Both the position numbers and the translations under genes were made by a program. This document shows positions 54,118-63,100 of a DNA stretch of 64,000 nucleotides, piece after piece. Source of the stretch: Legionella waltersii (lineage in GTDB: Bacteria; Pseudomonadota; Gammaproteobacteria; Legionellales; Legionellaceae); NCBI RefSeq assembly GCF_001468085.1, contig NZ_LNZB01000051.1, positions 182,583 to 246,582 on the forward strand. The letters are read 5' to 3'. Under the pieces are notes generated by a model. It did no database searches, was not told the DNA's origin, and saw only the letters and a list, made by a program, of their open reading frames with translations. Positions within the stretch are counted from its first letter, which is position 1; the number at the start of each line of letters is the position of its first letter.

Positions 54118-55287
54118 ATGGCTTTAATAACCAGCTATAACCCACTACCGATAACCTTTACCCATGGAGAGGGAGTATGGCTTTATGATGAACAGGGGAA
54201 TAAATACCTCGATGGATTAAGTGGCATTGCCGTTTGTGGATTAGGTCACGCACACCCCGATGTGACTCGCACCATACAAGAGCAATCAGCAAAACTAATT
54301 CACACCTCCAATGTTTTTCATATTAAAGAACAAGAGCTTCTTGCAGAAAAATTAACATCCATGGCCAACATGGAACAAGTGTTCTTTGCAAACTCAGGGG
54401 CTGAAGCAAATGAGGCTGCCATTAAGCTAACTCGTCTCTACGGACATAAAAAAGGAATTGACACTCCATCAATCATTGTCATGGAAAAAGCGTTTCACGG
54501 CCGAACCATGGCTACACTCACTGCGTCAGGAAGCAGAAAAGTTCAAGCTGGTTTTGAACCTCTAGTCCCTGGATTTATTCGAGCACCTTTTAATGATATT
54601 GAGGCTATTCATACTATTGCTGCCAATAGAGAAGACGTAGTTGCTGTTATGGTTGAGCCCATTCAAGGAGAGGGCGGGATATTCCCCGCTGATGAGAGCT
54701 ACTTACGCGCTTTAGCGACCCTATGCGAGCAAAATGATTGGATGCTAATACTCGATGAAATTCAAACAGGAAATGGAAGAACAGGGAAACTTTTTTCTTG
54801 CATGCATTACAACATCAAACCCGATGTATTAACTACCGCCAAAGGACTTGGTAACGGCATGCCAATTGGAGCATGTTTAATGAGCAAAAGGGCTACTAAT
54901 CTATTTAAACCCGGGAACCATGGTTCTACCTTTGGCGGGAACTCTTTGGCTTGTGCTACGGCTTTAACCGTTTTGAATGTCATTGAACGGGATAAACTTT
55001 GTGAAAAAGTGGCTAAAAACAGTGCGCTACTAATGGATAAACTCATTAGCAACCTTGGAAAGCACCCCCATGTAAAAGCAATTCGAGGAAAGGGGTTTAT
55101 GATTGGAATAGAACTTGATAGGCCTGCTAGTGACATCAGAGCGATTGGTTTGCAAAATAAGGTTTTATTCAATGTAACTGCTGAAACTGTGGTAAGATTA
55201 TTGCCTCCTCTTATCATTAATGAGGAAGAGATTGACGAATTGGTTGTACGATTAACAAGATCTATTAATCAATTTACCAATCCTTAG
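54118..55287 (+). CDS. argD: acetylornithine aminotransferase ArgD
   Basis: ArgD is a PLP enzyme that transaminates N-acetylornithine in arginine synthesis and can also act on succinyl-diaminopimelate. The 389-residue product contains YDEQGNKYLDGLSGIAVCGLGH, NSGAEANEAAIKL, the EPIQGEGGI motif, LILDEIQTGNGRTG and the PLP lysine in LTTAKGLGNGMPIGAC. An AAGGAG lies seven bases before the ATG. It follows sodB by 53 bases. Close relatives in other pathways (AstC, LysJ) cannot be excluded. Confidence 0.92.
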   Translation: MALITSYNPLPITFTHGEGVWLYDEQGNKYLDGLSGIAVCGLGHAHPDVTRTIQEQSAKLIHTSNVFHIKEQELLAEKLTSMANMEQVFFANSGAEANEAAIKLTRLYGHKKGIDTPSIIVMEKAFHGRTMATLTASGSRKVQAGFEPLVPGFIRAPFNDIEAIHTIAANREDVVAVMVEPIQGEGGIFPADESYLRALATLCEQNDWMLILDEIQTGNGRTGKLFSCMHYNIKPDVLTTAKGLGNGMPIGACLMSKRATNLFKPGNHGSTFGGNSLACATALTVLNVIERDKLCEKVAKNSALLMDKLISNLGKHPHVKAIRGKGFMIGIELDRPASDIRAIGLQNKVLFNVTAETVVRLLPPLIINEEEIDELVVRLTRSINQFTNP

Positions 55288-55311
55288 ACAAGCAAACGTG
55301 GCCTAGATGGA

Positions 55312-55375
55312 GGCGAAGCCATAAACAAGGTTTGCAATCTTTGCACGCAATGAAATCCTTGGTTATGGCTTACGC
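55312..55375. terminator. large hairpin after argD
   Basis: GGCGAAGCCATAAACAAGGTTT (55312-55333) faces GAAATCCTTGGTTATGGCTTACGC (55352-55375), giving a stem of about 20 pairs with a few mismatches. It lies between convergent argD and the solute-binding protein gene and could end both transcripts or be a solitary repeat unit. Confidence 0.5.
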
Positions 55376-55411
55376 TGTACCAAAGTTTGTTTCTTTGCAT
55401 TAGGACTAGAC

Positions 55412-56173
55412 TTAGTAGTTACTTATCCCAAAATAAGTAGTATACAACGCTGAATACTCCCCACTCTGCTCTAGTTGTTCTAATGCTTGATTGACTTGTG
55501 CCATCAAGGAAGCATTTGACGGCAAGGACATTAAGCCAATCCCATCAGCAACTTTCATAGGATTTCCAAGCGCCTTAAATTGCTTGCTTTCATCAAGCAC
55601 CCAATAATTGACTTCACCTCTATCTAAAAATGCAGCATCAATATTGCCTGAAGTTAAATTGGTCAGTAAGCTATCCAAATCATCGAAGATAACTACTTTA
55701 AATTGAGATTTATATTTATTGAGAAAAAAATTATAAAAAATACCTTGGTTTTGTTGTGCCTGTTCTCGTACCAACCCTATTTTGCTTCCTGCTGGTAAGT
55801 CATGTACGGATTTAATCCCACTGCTTTTCAATACTAAAAATTGCCCCTTACTTAACAAATAAGGAAAAGAATAAAGATAATCACCGTTTAATGCATTGGG
55901 CGATACATAAAAATCAATATTGTCCATAGCAAGGTCTATGCTGCCAGAGTCCAATGCTGAGAATAGTTTATTATAATCCATTCTCTTAAAGATACATTCT
56001 TGATTTAACTGATGACAAATGGATTTTACTAATTCAATTTCAAACCCTTGATTCAAAGAAATGACGTAAGGGGGATCAAACTCAACTGTTCCAACATTAA
56101 TTACTGCATAACAAGGTGAGACAATCAATAAGAGAAAAACCAATCGGATGATCCCACTTCTGATTTTTGTCAT
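55412..56173 (-). CDS. periplasmic amino-acid-type solute-binding protein
   Basis: A 253-residue family 3 solute-binding protein. The signal peptide is LVFLLLIVSPCYA; the mature part has GFEIELVKSICHQLNQECIF, FSALDSGSIDLAMDNI, SYPFL-like YSFPYLLSKGQFLVL, GSKIGLVREQ, LTSGNIDAAFLD and VADGIGLM. Such proteins feed ABC importers of arginine or glutamine. No permease or ATPase is adjacent, so it is an orphan or works with a distant transporter. GAGAGGGA before 56173 sets the start. Confidence 0.88.
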   Translation of the reverse strand: MTKIRSGIIRLVFLLLIVSPCYAVINVGTVEFDPPYVISLNQGFEIELVKSICHQLNQECIFKRMDYNKLFSALDSGSIDLAMDNIDFYVSPNALNGDYLYSFPYLLSKGQFLVLKSSGIKSVHDLPAGSKIGLVREQAQQNQGIFYNFFLNKYKSQFKVVIFDDLDSLLTNLTSGNIDAAFLDRGEVNYWVLDESKQFKALGNPMKVADGIGLMSLPSNASLMAQVNQALEQLEQSGEYSALYTTYFGISNY

Positions 56174-56265
56174 ATTCCCTCTCAACATAAATCCTTTATT
56201 AAATAATAGCATTATTAGGAAATAAAATGAGTCGCTCCCACAAAACAGACAGAAAGGAGTACGTT

Positions 56266-56408
56266 ATGTTTCAATAGCTGACGTACGTGCATTCCTTGAA
56301 GACAAAGAAAGGCCAGAAAAGGTAGTTGAAGATAGTCTCCGCAAGAAAATGTAAGAAGCCATTGACACAGCAGGGGTTCTAAAAGAGCCTTTGTCTCCGA
56401 GTCTTTAA
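56266..56408 (+). pseudogene. decayed coding remnant
   Basis: AAGGAG followed by ATG-TTT-CAA-TAG looks like a gene start killed at once. Shifting frame by one base gives a protein-like stretch, ADVRAFLEDKERPEKVVEDS followed by LRKKM, then a stop, then EAIDTAGVLKEPLSPSL and a second stop. The helical, charged composition suggests a real gene fragment with one frameshift and one nonsense change. I do not recognise the family. Confidence 0.35.
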
Positions 56409-56433
56409 TCGCTAGTCTTCACTAAATATTGTC

Positions 56434-56439
56434 TATAAT
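56434..56439 (+). promoter_or_regulatory. -10 element of the HD-GYP gene
   Basis: A perfect TATAAT 31 bases before the ATG at 56470. It implies a transcript start near 56446, so the in-frame TTG at 56440 cannot be the translation start. Confidence 0.45.
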
Positions 56440-56469
56440 TTGAATACGGTTCTCTTCAGTTTTCAAGCC

Positions 56470-58098
56470 ATGAAATCGAATGAAGCCCAATTTAGTAGTC
56501 TAATACAAAGTCTTACCCAGATTGGGATAGCGCTTTCGACTGAGAAGAATCATTCTCGTTTACTTGAGTTGATTCTTATGAAGGCATTAGAAATTACAAA
56601 TGCCGATGGTGGAACTTTATACACAAAAACGGACAATAAAACCTTAAAATTTGAAATCATGATCAACAAATCGCTAGGCATTCATATGGGTGGAACCAGC
56701 AAAACGCCCATTGGTTTTAGCGAACTCCCTTTATACGATGAACACGGAGATCCTAACTTTCATATGTTGGCACCATGGTCTGCCATCAATCGACAGACCA
56801 TAAATCTTAAAGATGCTTACACAACAAGAAAGTTTGATTTATCGGGAACAAAGCAATTCGATAAAAAAACAGGTTACAAATCACAATCCTTCCTTACTGT
56901 ACCCATGACCAACCACCTTAATGAAGTCATCGGAGTGCTACAGCTAATCAATGCGATTGATCCCTTAACAAATAAAGTCTCTTCTTTTTCGAAATTAAAC
57001 CAAACTATTGTGGAATCTTTAGCTTCACAAGCCGCTGTTACAATAACCAACCGAGCTCTAATTAATGCCGAAAAAGAACTGTTTAATTCATTAATTCAAC
57101 TGATTGCAAAAGCCATCGATGAAAAATCTCCTTATACGGGCCAACATTGCAGAAGAGTACCTGTGATTACCCTTCTACTCGCTAAAGCAGCTTGCGAAGT
57201 GGATAAAGGTCCATTAAAAGAGTTTACAATGACTGAAGATGAACTCTACGAGTTAGAGGTCTCCGCATGGTTACACGATTGTGGAAAAATCAGCATACCT
57301 GAATCAGTAGTTGATAAGGCAACCAAACTTGAAGAGATTTTTGACCGTATTCATCTTATCGATCTACGTTTTGAGCTGTTAATTCGAGATGCAATGATAG
57401 AATGTCTGCAAGATAAAATCCAAAAGCTAACGGGTAATCCGATTAACCTTCATGAAGAGCAATCTCTCCAAGAGAAAATTCAAGCCTTTTATAAGGAAAG
57501 AGCAATGATTAGAAAATGCAATCTTGGAAAAGAGCATATTCATCCAGAGGAGTTGGCTGCAATAAAAAACATATCTAAGCATAATTTAGTGAGCTCAGAG
57601 GGCAAAGTAGCACCTTTTCTATCAAAAAAAGAAATCCAAATGCTTGAAATAAACAGAGGAACACTTACCGTGAATGAACGTGAAATAATTAATAATCACG
57701 TCACTGTTACTATAAAAATGCTTGAATCATTGCCCTATCCTAAACATCTTAAAAGGGTTCCAGAGTTAGCAGGAAGTCACCATGAAAAAATGGATGGCTC
57801 TGGCTATCCTCGAGGATTAACCAAAGAGCAAATGTCCATTCCTGCGCGGATGATTGCCATCGCTGATGTTTTCGAAGCCTTAACGGCCAGCGATAGACCC
57901 TACAAAAAAGCGATGACTTTGTCCCGAGCTCTCAAGATCATGGGGCAAATGAAAGTAGATGGCCATATTGACCCTGATTTGTTCGATGTGTTCATAGAAG
58001 AAAAGGTTTACGAAACCTATGCCAAAGATTATTTGAATCCAAAGCTTGTGGATACTATTCAAGTGAATAAAATACCTGGATATCAAAAACTAGAATAA
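56470..58098 (+). CDS. cyclic-di-GMP phosphodiesterase, GAF plus HD-GYP
   Basis: A 542-residue cytoplasmic signalling protein. Residues 15-190 form a GAF sensor domain (NADGGTLYTKTDNKTLKFEI in pieces, SFLTVPMTNHLNEVIGVLQL). Residues about 205-510 are an HD-GYP domain: GQHCRRVPVI, LHDCGKISIPESVVDK with the HD pair, then an insertion of about 120 residues, and HHEKMDGSGYPRGL with the intact GYP motif, followed by ADVFEALTASDRPYKKA. All catalytic motifs are present, so it should degrade c-di-GMP in response to a GAF ligand. It overlaps the convergent MBL gene by nine bases. Confidence 0.93.
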   Translation: MKSNEAQFSSLIQSLTQIGIALSTEKNHSRLLELILMKALEITNADGGTLYTKTDNKTLKFEIMINKSLGIHMGGTSKTPIGFSELPLYDEHGDPNFHMLAPWSAINRQTINLKDAYTTRKFDLSGTKQFDKKTGYKSQSFLTVPMTNHLNEVIGVLQLINAIDPLTNKVSSFSKLNQTIVESLASQAAVTITNRALINAEKELFNSLIQLIAKAIDEKSPYTGQHCRRVPVITLLLAKAACEVDKGPLKEFTMTEDELYELEVSAWLHDCGKISIPESVVDKATKLEEIFDRIHLIDLRFELLIRDAMIECLQDKIQKLTGNPINLHEEQSLQEKIQAFYKERAMIRKCNLGKEHIHPEELAAIKNISKHNLVSSEGKVAPFLSKKEIQMLEINRGTLTVNEREIINNHVTVTIKMLESLPYPKHLKRVPELAGSHHEKMDGSGYPRGLTKEQMSIPARMIAIADVFEALTASDRPYKKAMTLSRALKIMGQMKVDGHIDPDLFDVFIEEKVYETYAKDYLNPKLVDTIQVNKIPGYQKLE

Positions 58099-58857
58099 AA
58101 AGACCTGTCCCTTTTTTATAAACCCATGAAACCCGTCCTTTTTGGCATTGGGTAACTTCCCAGGATTATAATGATATAACCACATCTTTTTCTTAATATG
58201 GGTGGGCAATTTCATTAAATCAGAGTAATGTGCATGCACACCACTTTTATGCGGGCTGGTTTCGCAATCATGGAATATAATATCAGCCTCCTCATAAAAT
58301 ACCTTAAGCTGAGACGGAGCATTCTGTGTATCGGCAGTAAAAAATATCCTTTTATTATTGTAGTCAAACATAAAACCAAAGCTTGGCATCAACTCGTGAT
58401 CGCTATAAAAATGAATAGTCTGTACTAACTTGAATTGAATGGAGTGCCACTCAAAGCCTTCGTATTGCTTAATTGGATGAACGTCAAAATACGTACTTAG
58501 TGATGCTCGGGTTTGAGTTATCGTGCTTAAACCACCCGCTAAACATTTTGACCAAAGATCATCGATTATTTTTTCTGAAGCAAAAATCGTTGGTTTGTGA
58601 GAATACTCTGGATCAAAATAGGTTGTTAAAGCAAACCACTCAACTCCTCCAGCATGGTCATTGTGCAAGTGACTGATGTATATATTTTTTATGTCTTTAT
58701 AACAAAGCTTCTGATCTCTTAGGGAGTATTTTATATCAGTACCAGCATCCACCAATAAAGTGTCTTCATCAATTTGAAAAAGGATGTTTGAATGATAATT
58801 ATCAGGCCCCAAGCCAAATGCCGATCCTGATCCTAAAAACACTATTTTTAGCGTCAT
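58090..58857 (-). CDS. MBL-fold metallohydrolase (RNase Z-like subgroup)
   Basis: A 255-residue soluble protein of the metallo-beta-lactamase fold. IVFLGSGSAFG opens the fold, the zinc motif is ISHLHNDHAGG, DAGTDIKYSL precedes it, FFTADTQNAPSQL and IIFHDCETS carry further ligands, and HAHYSDLMKLP supplies the last histidine. The layout is that of RNase Z/arylsulfatase-like enzymes, but the RNase Z exosite arm is absent. The substrate is unknown. It is convergent with the HD-GYP gene. Confidence 0.88.
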   Translation of the reverse strand: MTLKIVFLGSGSAFGLGPDNYHSNILFQIDEDTLLVDAGTDIKYSLRDQKLCYKDIKNIYISHLHNDHAGGVEWFALTTYFDPEYSHKPTIFASEKIIDDLWSKCLAGGLSTITQTRASLSTYFDVHPIKQYEGFEWHSIQFKLVQTIHFYSDHELMPSFGFMFDYNNKRIFFTADTQNAPSQLKVFYEEADIIFHDCETSPHKSGVHAHYSDLMKLPTHIKKKMWLYHYNPGKLPNAKKDGFHGFIKKGQVFLF

Positions 58858-59022
58858 TGCCCCTCCTGGCCAATCTAAATATCCTTAACTAGACGCAACT
58901 GTCAGATGGTAGGATACCAGATTACGAACAATCCCAAATCAGCAACCAAAAACAAAAAAAAAGAATTCTGTCTTACTTTAAGACTATGTTATGACAGTAA
59001 AATTGTCAAAATCAGAACTATT

Positions 59023-59802
59023 TTATTCTCTTTGCAAATCACGTAAAAATCGCCCTATTTTTTCCGCGTTATTTGTAAACAGCCAAGCAATTCCTCGATT
59101 TAACTCTCTGAACAACCCATTTTTAGTTTCAACAAAACCAACCCCATAAAGTTGATCAGCCTCCTTGAGTTGTTTGATTCGACTGTTTGTTAATAAAACA
59201 TAATTTCCCAGCACTCCGCCAAAACCTTCATCAAGACTTATTTTACAATAGTTGCTCATATTATTGTGAACAGCAACTAACAGCTGTGAACGTTTTGGGA
59301 ATGAACTGATGGATTGATAAATTACCGGATCCAAAGCCAAGAAATGAAAATCCTTGCAAGGGACTATAGGCTGCAAAACATCCTGAAGAAGAGCCTCATC
59401 ATGAACCGTATGCTTTAGCTCAATGAGTAAGTGCATTGAATTAGAAAATCGACGAATCACTTCGGGTAATGTTGGAACTCCGGGAGCTATTTGCCTTAAC
59501 TCCTCAAAAGTTAACTCTCGAATGTCTACTGGTTTATTCCACAAACGATGCAAAGTTGGATCATGATTTACAACAAAAACCTTATCTTTTGTTTGATGCA
59601 CATCAAACTCTATCCCCCAACAACCTGCTTTTTCAGCTTGCTCAAAAGCTGCCATGGTGTTTTCAAGAATTCCTTTTCTATTGCAATGTGCTCCCCGATG
59701 AGCGATTAAAAGTGCATTATTTATGTTTTCCCTTGATGGATATGATCGGGGAACCATCGAGAAATAATAATCTATTGATTTTTCTAATATTTTTATAATC
59801 AC
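59023..59802 (-). CDS. glycerophosphodiester phosphodiesterase
   Basis: A 259-residue GDPD-family protein. It shows LLIAHRGAH with the catalytic HR, ENTMAAFEQAEKAGCWGIEFDVHQTKD (as ENTMAAFEQAEKAG and GIEFDVHQTKD, acidic metal ligands), VVNHDPTLHRL, PTLPEVI and LLIELKH. It would release glycerol-3-phosphate from phospholipid headgroups. No signal peptide is evident, so it resembles cytoplasmic UgpQ. The GTG start at 59802 has a poor ribosome site; an internal ATG at about 59757 is an alternative. Confidence 0.9.
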   Translation of the reverse strand: MIIKILEKSIDYYFSMVPRSYPSRENINNALLIAHRGAHCNRKGILENTMAAFEQAEKAGCWGIEFDVHQTKDKVFVVNHDPTLHRLWNKPVDIRELTFEELRQIAPGVPTLPEVIRRFSNSMHLLIELKHTVHDEALLQDVLQPIVPCKDFHFLALDPVIYQSISSFPKRSQLLVAVHNNMSNYCKISLDEGFGGVLGNYVLLTNSRIKQLKEADQLYGVGFVETKNGLFRELNRGIAWLFTNNAEKIGRFLRDLQRE

Positions 59803-60046
59803 AAGAAGTTACTGTTCCTTTAAAGATCGTCTAAACTATTAAAATACAACAATCATTCGTAAGCATTGACTAAAACAGGACTTACGAAAAACCCCAGGGT
59901 CGAAGCAAAACGTGTTTTTAATGCGGGAGTTTAAACTAAATGACCGAATTAAAAATACTTTTTAACAAAGTGATTGGGAGTTTTTCATAAGTCCTGTAAA
60001 AGATTAAAAAATCCATCCGTGAAAATCAATACAAGGAGTTTTGTCT

Positions 60047-61717
60047 ATGGCAATAAAAATCGAAAAAAAGGGAAGGGATCTTTTACGGGATTCATTACTC
60101 AATAAAGGAACTGCATTTACTCCAGAAGAGCGTGACCAATTTTCCTTACATGGACTAATACCTGCATCTGTTGAAACATTGAAGCAACAGCTGTCACGCT
60201 GCCTAGATGCTTATAAGGCGAAAGAATCCCCCTTAGAAAAACACATTTATTTGCGTGCATTACAGGATCGAAACGAAGTTTTATTTTATCGTTTCATCAT
60301 TGATAATTTGGTTGAGATATTACCCATTATATATACCCCTGTGGTTGGTCTAGCTTGTGAACAATTTTCGCATATTTACAGACAACCAAGAGGGCTATTT
60401 CTCAGTTATCCAGAGAAAGAGAAACTTGATAGCATCATCAAAAGAGTCGCCTCAGCAAGATCGATTAGCGTCATCGTAGTCACAGATGGAGAACGTATTC
60501 TTGGCTTAGGTGATCAAGGGGCAGGGGGTTTAGGGATTCCCATTGGAAAATTGTCGCTCTACACCAGCTGTGGGGGAATACATCCAGCCCAGACTTTACC
60601 CATCATTTTGGATGTTGGAACTAATAATCAAGAACGACTTAATGATCCTGAGTACATTGGATGGCGACACCCAAGGGTTACTGGTCAAGAATACGATGAC
60701 TTTGTCGATTTGTTTGTTCAAAGCATAAAAAAACACATGCCCCATGTTTTATTGCAATTTGAAGATTTTGCACAGCAGCATGCGTATCCATTGCTTGAAC
60801 GATATAAAGATCAACTGTGTACGTTTAATGATGATATTCAAGGCACTGCGGCTGTTGCTGTTTCGGCAATTTTAGCAGCGACTCGTGTTGCAAAATCACC
60901 GCTAAAGGACCAAAAGATTGCATTGTTAGGTGCAGGCTCAGCGGGATGTGGAATCAGTGAACAATTGGTTAGAGCAATGATGAATCAAGGACTTAAAGAA
61001 TCAGAAGCACGATCTCGCTTTTACCTGGTAGATCGCTATGGGTTGCTCACTGAGAAGACCGAGAATTTATTACCCTTTCAAAAACCATTTGCACGCTCAC
61101 TCGCTGCTGTAGAAAACTGGAAGTTGCAAAAGCAGGGCGAAATCAACTTATATGACGTTATTCAAAATGCACACCCAACAATTCTGTTAGGTGTTTCTGG
61201 TCAACCCAATCAGTTTTCCGAAGACATGATAAAAGTGATGGCTAGCTATTGCGATCGCCCCATTATTTTCCCCTTATCCAATCCGACATCGAGAGCTGAA
61301 GCCACTCCAAAAGATCTTTTGAATTGGACAAAGGGTAAAGCCTTGATTGCTACAGGCAGTCCCTTTGACCCTGTTACTATTAATGGTCATCACATTGAGA
61401 TCGCTCAATGCAATAATTCATACATCTTCCCAGGGGTAGGTCTCGGGGTAGTGGCTGGAAAATCCAAGCGAGTCACTGATTTAATGATGATGGCAGCAGC
61501 CGTCGCCTTGAGTGAATTAGCTCCAGCAGTTGCAACTGGCGAGGGCCGGTTATTACCAGAACTACCCTTTATACGAGAAGTGAGTAAACACATTGCTAAA
61601 GCGGTCATCCTCCAAGGGATAAAAGAAGGTCATATTGCTCCAATGACGGAAACCGATATCGAATCAGCCATCAGTAAAACCATGTGGGATCCTAAGTATG
61701 ATGACTATCTGAAGTAA
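60047..61717 (+). CDS. maeA: NAD-dependent malic enzyme (MaeA-type)
   Basis: A 556-residue malic enzyme that decarboxylates malate to pyruvate with NAD. RDLLRDSLLNKGTAFTPEER at the N-terminus, YTPVVGLACEQFSHIYR, the signature FNDDIQGTAAVAVSA, LLGAGSAGCGISEQLV for the nucleotide and PLSNPTSRAEATP are all typical of the large malic enzymes such as E. coli MaeA (SfcA). AAGGAG at 60033-60038 fits the ATG at 60047; a TTG two codons earlier is too close. Together with fumC it serves C4 metabolism, but the genes are unlinked. Confidence 0.95.
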   Translation: MAIKIEKKGRDLLRDSLLNKGTAFTPEERDQFSLHGLIPASVETLKQQLSRCLDAYKAKESPLEKHIYLRALQDRNEVLFYRFIIDNLVEILPIIYTPVVGLACEQFSHIYRQPRGLFLSYPEKEKLDSIIKRVASARSISVIVVTDGERILGLGDQGAGGLGIPIGKLSLYTSCGGIHPAQTLPIILDVGTNNQERLNDPEYIGWRHPRVTGQEYDDFVDLFVQSIKKHMPHVLLQFEDFAQQHAYPLLERYKDQLCTFNDDIQGTAAVAVSAILAATRVAKSPLKDQKIALLGAGSAGCGISEQLVRAMMNQGLKESEARSRFYLVDRYGLLTEKTENLLPFQKPFARSLAAVENWKLQKQGEINLYDVIQNAHPTILLGVSGQPNQFSEDMIKVMASYCDRPIIFPLSNPTSRAEATPKDLLNWTKGKALIATGSPFDPVTINGHHIEIAQCNNSYIFPGVGLGVVAGKSKRVTDLMMMAAAVALSELAPAVATGEGRLLPELPFIREVSKHIAKAVILQGIKEGHIAPMTETDIESAISKTMWDPKYDDYLK

Positions 61718-62092
61718 GGAATCAGGTTTAATCCTACTCATATCCGCTTGCTGACGCGCGCGGCTCGGTTCACTCCTTACTGTGACTAGGATTTGATTCA
61801 GATAGCGAAGAAGGAACCGAGCCGCGCGCGTCAGCGAGCGAACCGTTGCGGGCCGTATAGAAGAACCTAAAGACACCGCTTAAGACAGCACCATTAGGCG
61901 AAGCACCCAAGCTTTGGTATAAATGCCCCATTTAAAAAACGAGTTGATTCCTCAGCCAAGAAGGAGTGGGCATTAGGAGCAGGGTTGAACAGCTAAAGCC
62001 GTTTAAATTTCCGATTTATGAAAATTAATGTTGATTTTTTATACTATTATTATTAGCCTTATTGATTGTTTTATTGATGTGATTGAATTGAT
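61718..62092. other. 375-base intergenic region holding repeat copy 2
   Basis: Most of this space is the dispersed repeat at 61741-61955. The remaining bases before tsaC are A+T-rich, with no recognisable gene; TTTTTTATACTATTATTATT near 62035-62055 may contain a promoter for tsaC. Confidence 0.5.
61741..61955 (+). repeat. 215-base dispersed repeat, copy 2
   Basis: Same orientation and length as 41575-41790, with scattered base changes. It opens with TATCCGCTTGCTGACGCGCGCGG, contains GTGACTAGGATTTGATTCAGA inside a hairpin, and ends with TATAAATGCCCCATTT and a CTCAG tail. It lacks the outer inverted ends found around copy 1. Confidence 0.9.
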
Positions 62093-63058
62093 ATGTCCAC
62101 AATTACCAACGATTTAAATCAAGCTATTCTTGATTTACAAGCAGGCAAGCTCGTAGCCATTCCAACGGAAACCGTGTACGGCTTGGCTGCTATTATTACC
62201 AATGAAGATGCCATTAAAGCCGTGTTTGAAATGAAACACCGCCCACTCAATCACCCTTTAATTATCCATATTGCTGAGAATCTAAACTTAGATGAGCTAG
62301 TGGAAGAAGTGCCTGAATATGCTCAACAACTGATTACAAAATTTTGGCCAGGGCCGCTTACCTTTGTATTTCAAGCAAAAAAAGGCAAAATAAATCCCTT
62401 GATTACGGGCGGCCAATCCACTGTAGCGATAAGGTGCCCTGACCACTCTCTTACGCAAAAGCTGCTAAGCAAGCTGAAGACTCCTGTAGTCGCGCCATCT
62501 GCAAACCCTTTTGGAAAAGTAAGTCCCACTACGGCTCAACATGTGCAAGAGTCATTTCCAGAGGAGGCGCTCACTATTCTTAATGGTGGTCGCTGCAACG
62601 TAGGAATCGAGTCTACTATCATCGATGCCACAGACCCCAACACCTATCAAATTTTACGACATGGGATGATCGATGAAAATGCGATTGCAAAAGTGGTGTC
62701 TACCCAATTTATAAACAGAGACAACTCGATTCGTGTACCCGGTAAACTTGAAAACCATTACCAACCTGAAAAGAATTTATATTATTTTGAGCATTATGAA
62801 GCACTTGCAGAATTTTGTCTGAACAGAGGGCGTGATGTGTACGTCATCGCCAGCCAAGAGCCTCCAGAAGTAGAACCAAAGCATTTTCATTTGCTTGCTA
62901 ATAGTCCTGAAAAAGCCGCTTATGAATTGTATTTTCAATTGCGAGAAGCCGATGCATCCGATGCAATATGCATTGCAATAGAACTTCCACCAGAAACAAG
63001 CGAATGGCAAGGGGTTAGAGAGCGAATTTTAAAAGCTGGAATGCCATACTCCAGCTAA
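62093..63058 (+). CDS. threonylcarbamoyl-AMP synthase, Sua5 type
   Basis: The enzyme makes threonylcarbamoyl-AMP from threonine, bicarbonate and ATP for t6A37 modification of ANN-decoding tRNAs. The 321-residue product has the YrdC domain (VAIPTETVYGLAA, FEMKHRPLNHPLIIHI with the KxR motif, FWPGPLTFVF, VAIRCPDHSLT, APSANPFGKVSPTTAQHV) and a C-terminal domain of about 120 residues, so it is the long Sua5 form rather than short TsaC. It lies next to tRNA-Leu. Confidence 0.93.
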   Translation: MSTITNDLNQAILDLQAGKLVAIPTETVYGLAAIITNEDAIKAVFEMKHRPLNHPLIIHIAENLNLDELVEEVPEYAQQLITKFWPGPLTFVFQAKKGKINPLITGGQSTVAIRCPDHSLTQKLLSKLKTPVVAPSANPFGKVSPTTAQHVQESFPEEALTILNGGRCNVGIESTIIDATDPNTYQILRHGMIDENAIAKVVSTQFINRDNSIRVPGKLENHYQPEKNLYYFEHYEALAEFCLNRGRDVYVIASQEPPEVEPKHFHLLANSPEKAAYELYFQLREADASDAICIAIELPPETSEWQGVRERILKAGMPYSS

Positions 63059-63100
63059 ATAGTGATTGACAGCCACTTATAATTTGCGTACCTTAACGCT

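Noticed and set aside
63066-63083. TTGACA and TATAAT in front of tRNA-Leu as a complete promoter
   Set aside because: The two hexamers are only six bases apart, too close to work together. Only the TATAAT is kept as a likely -10.
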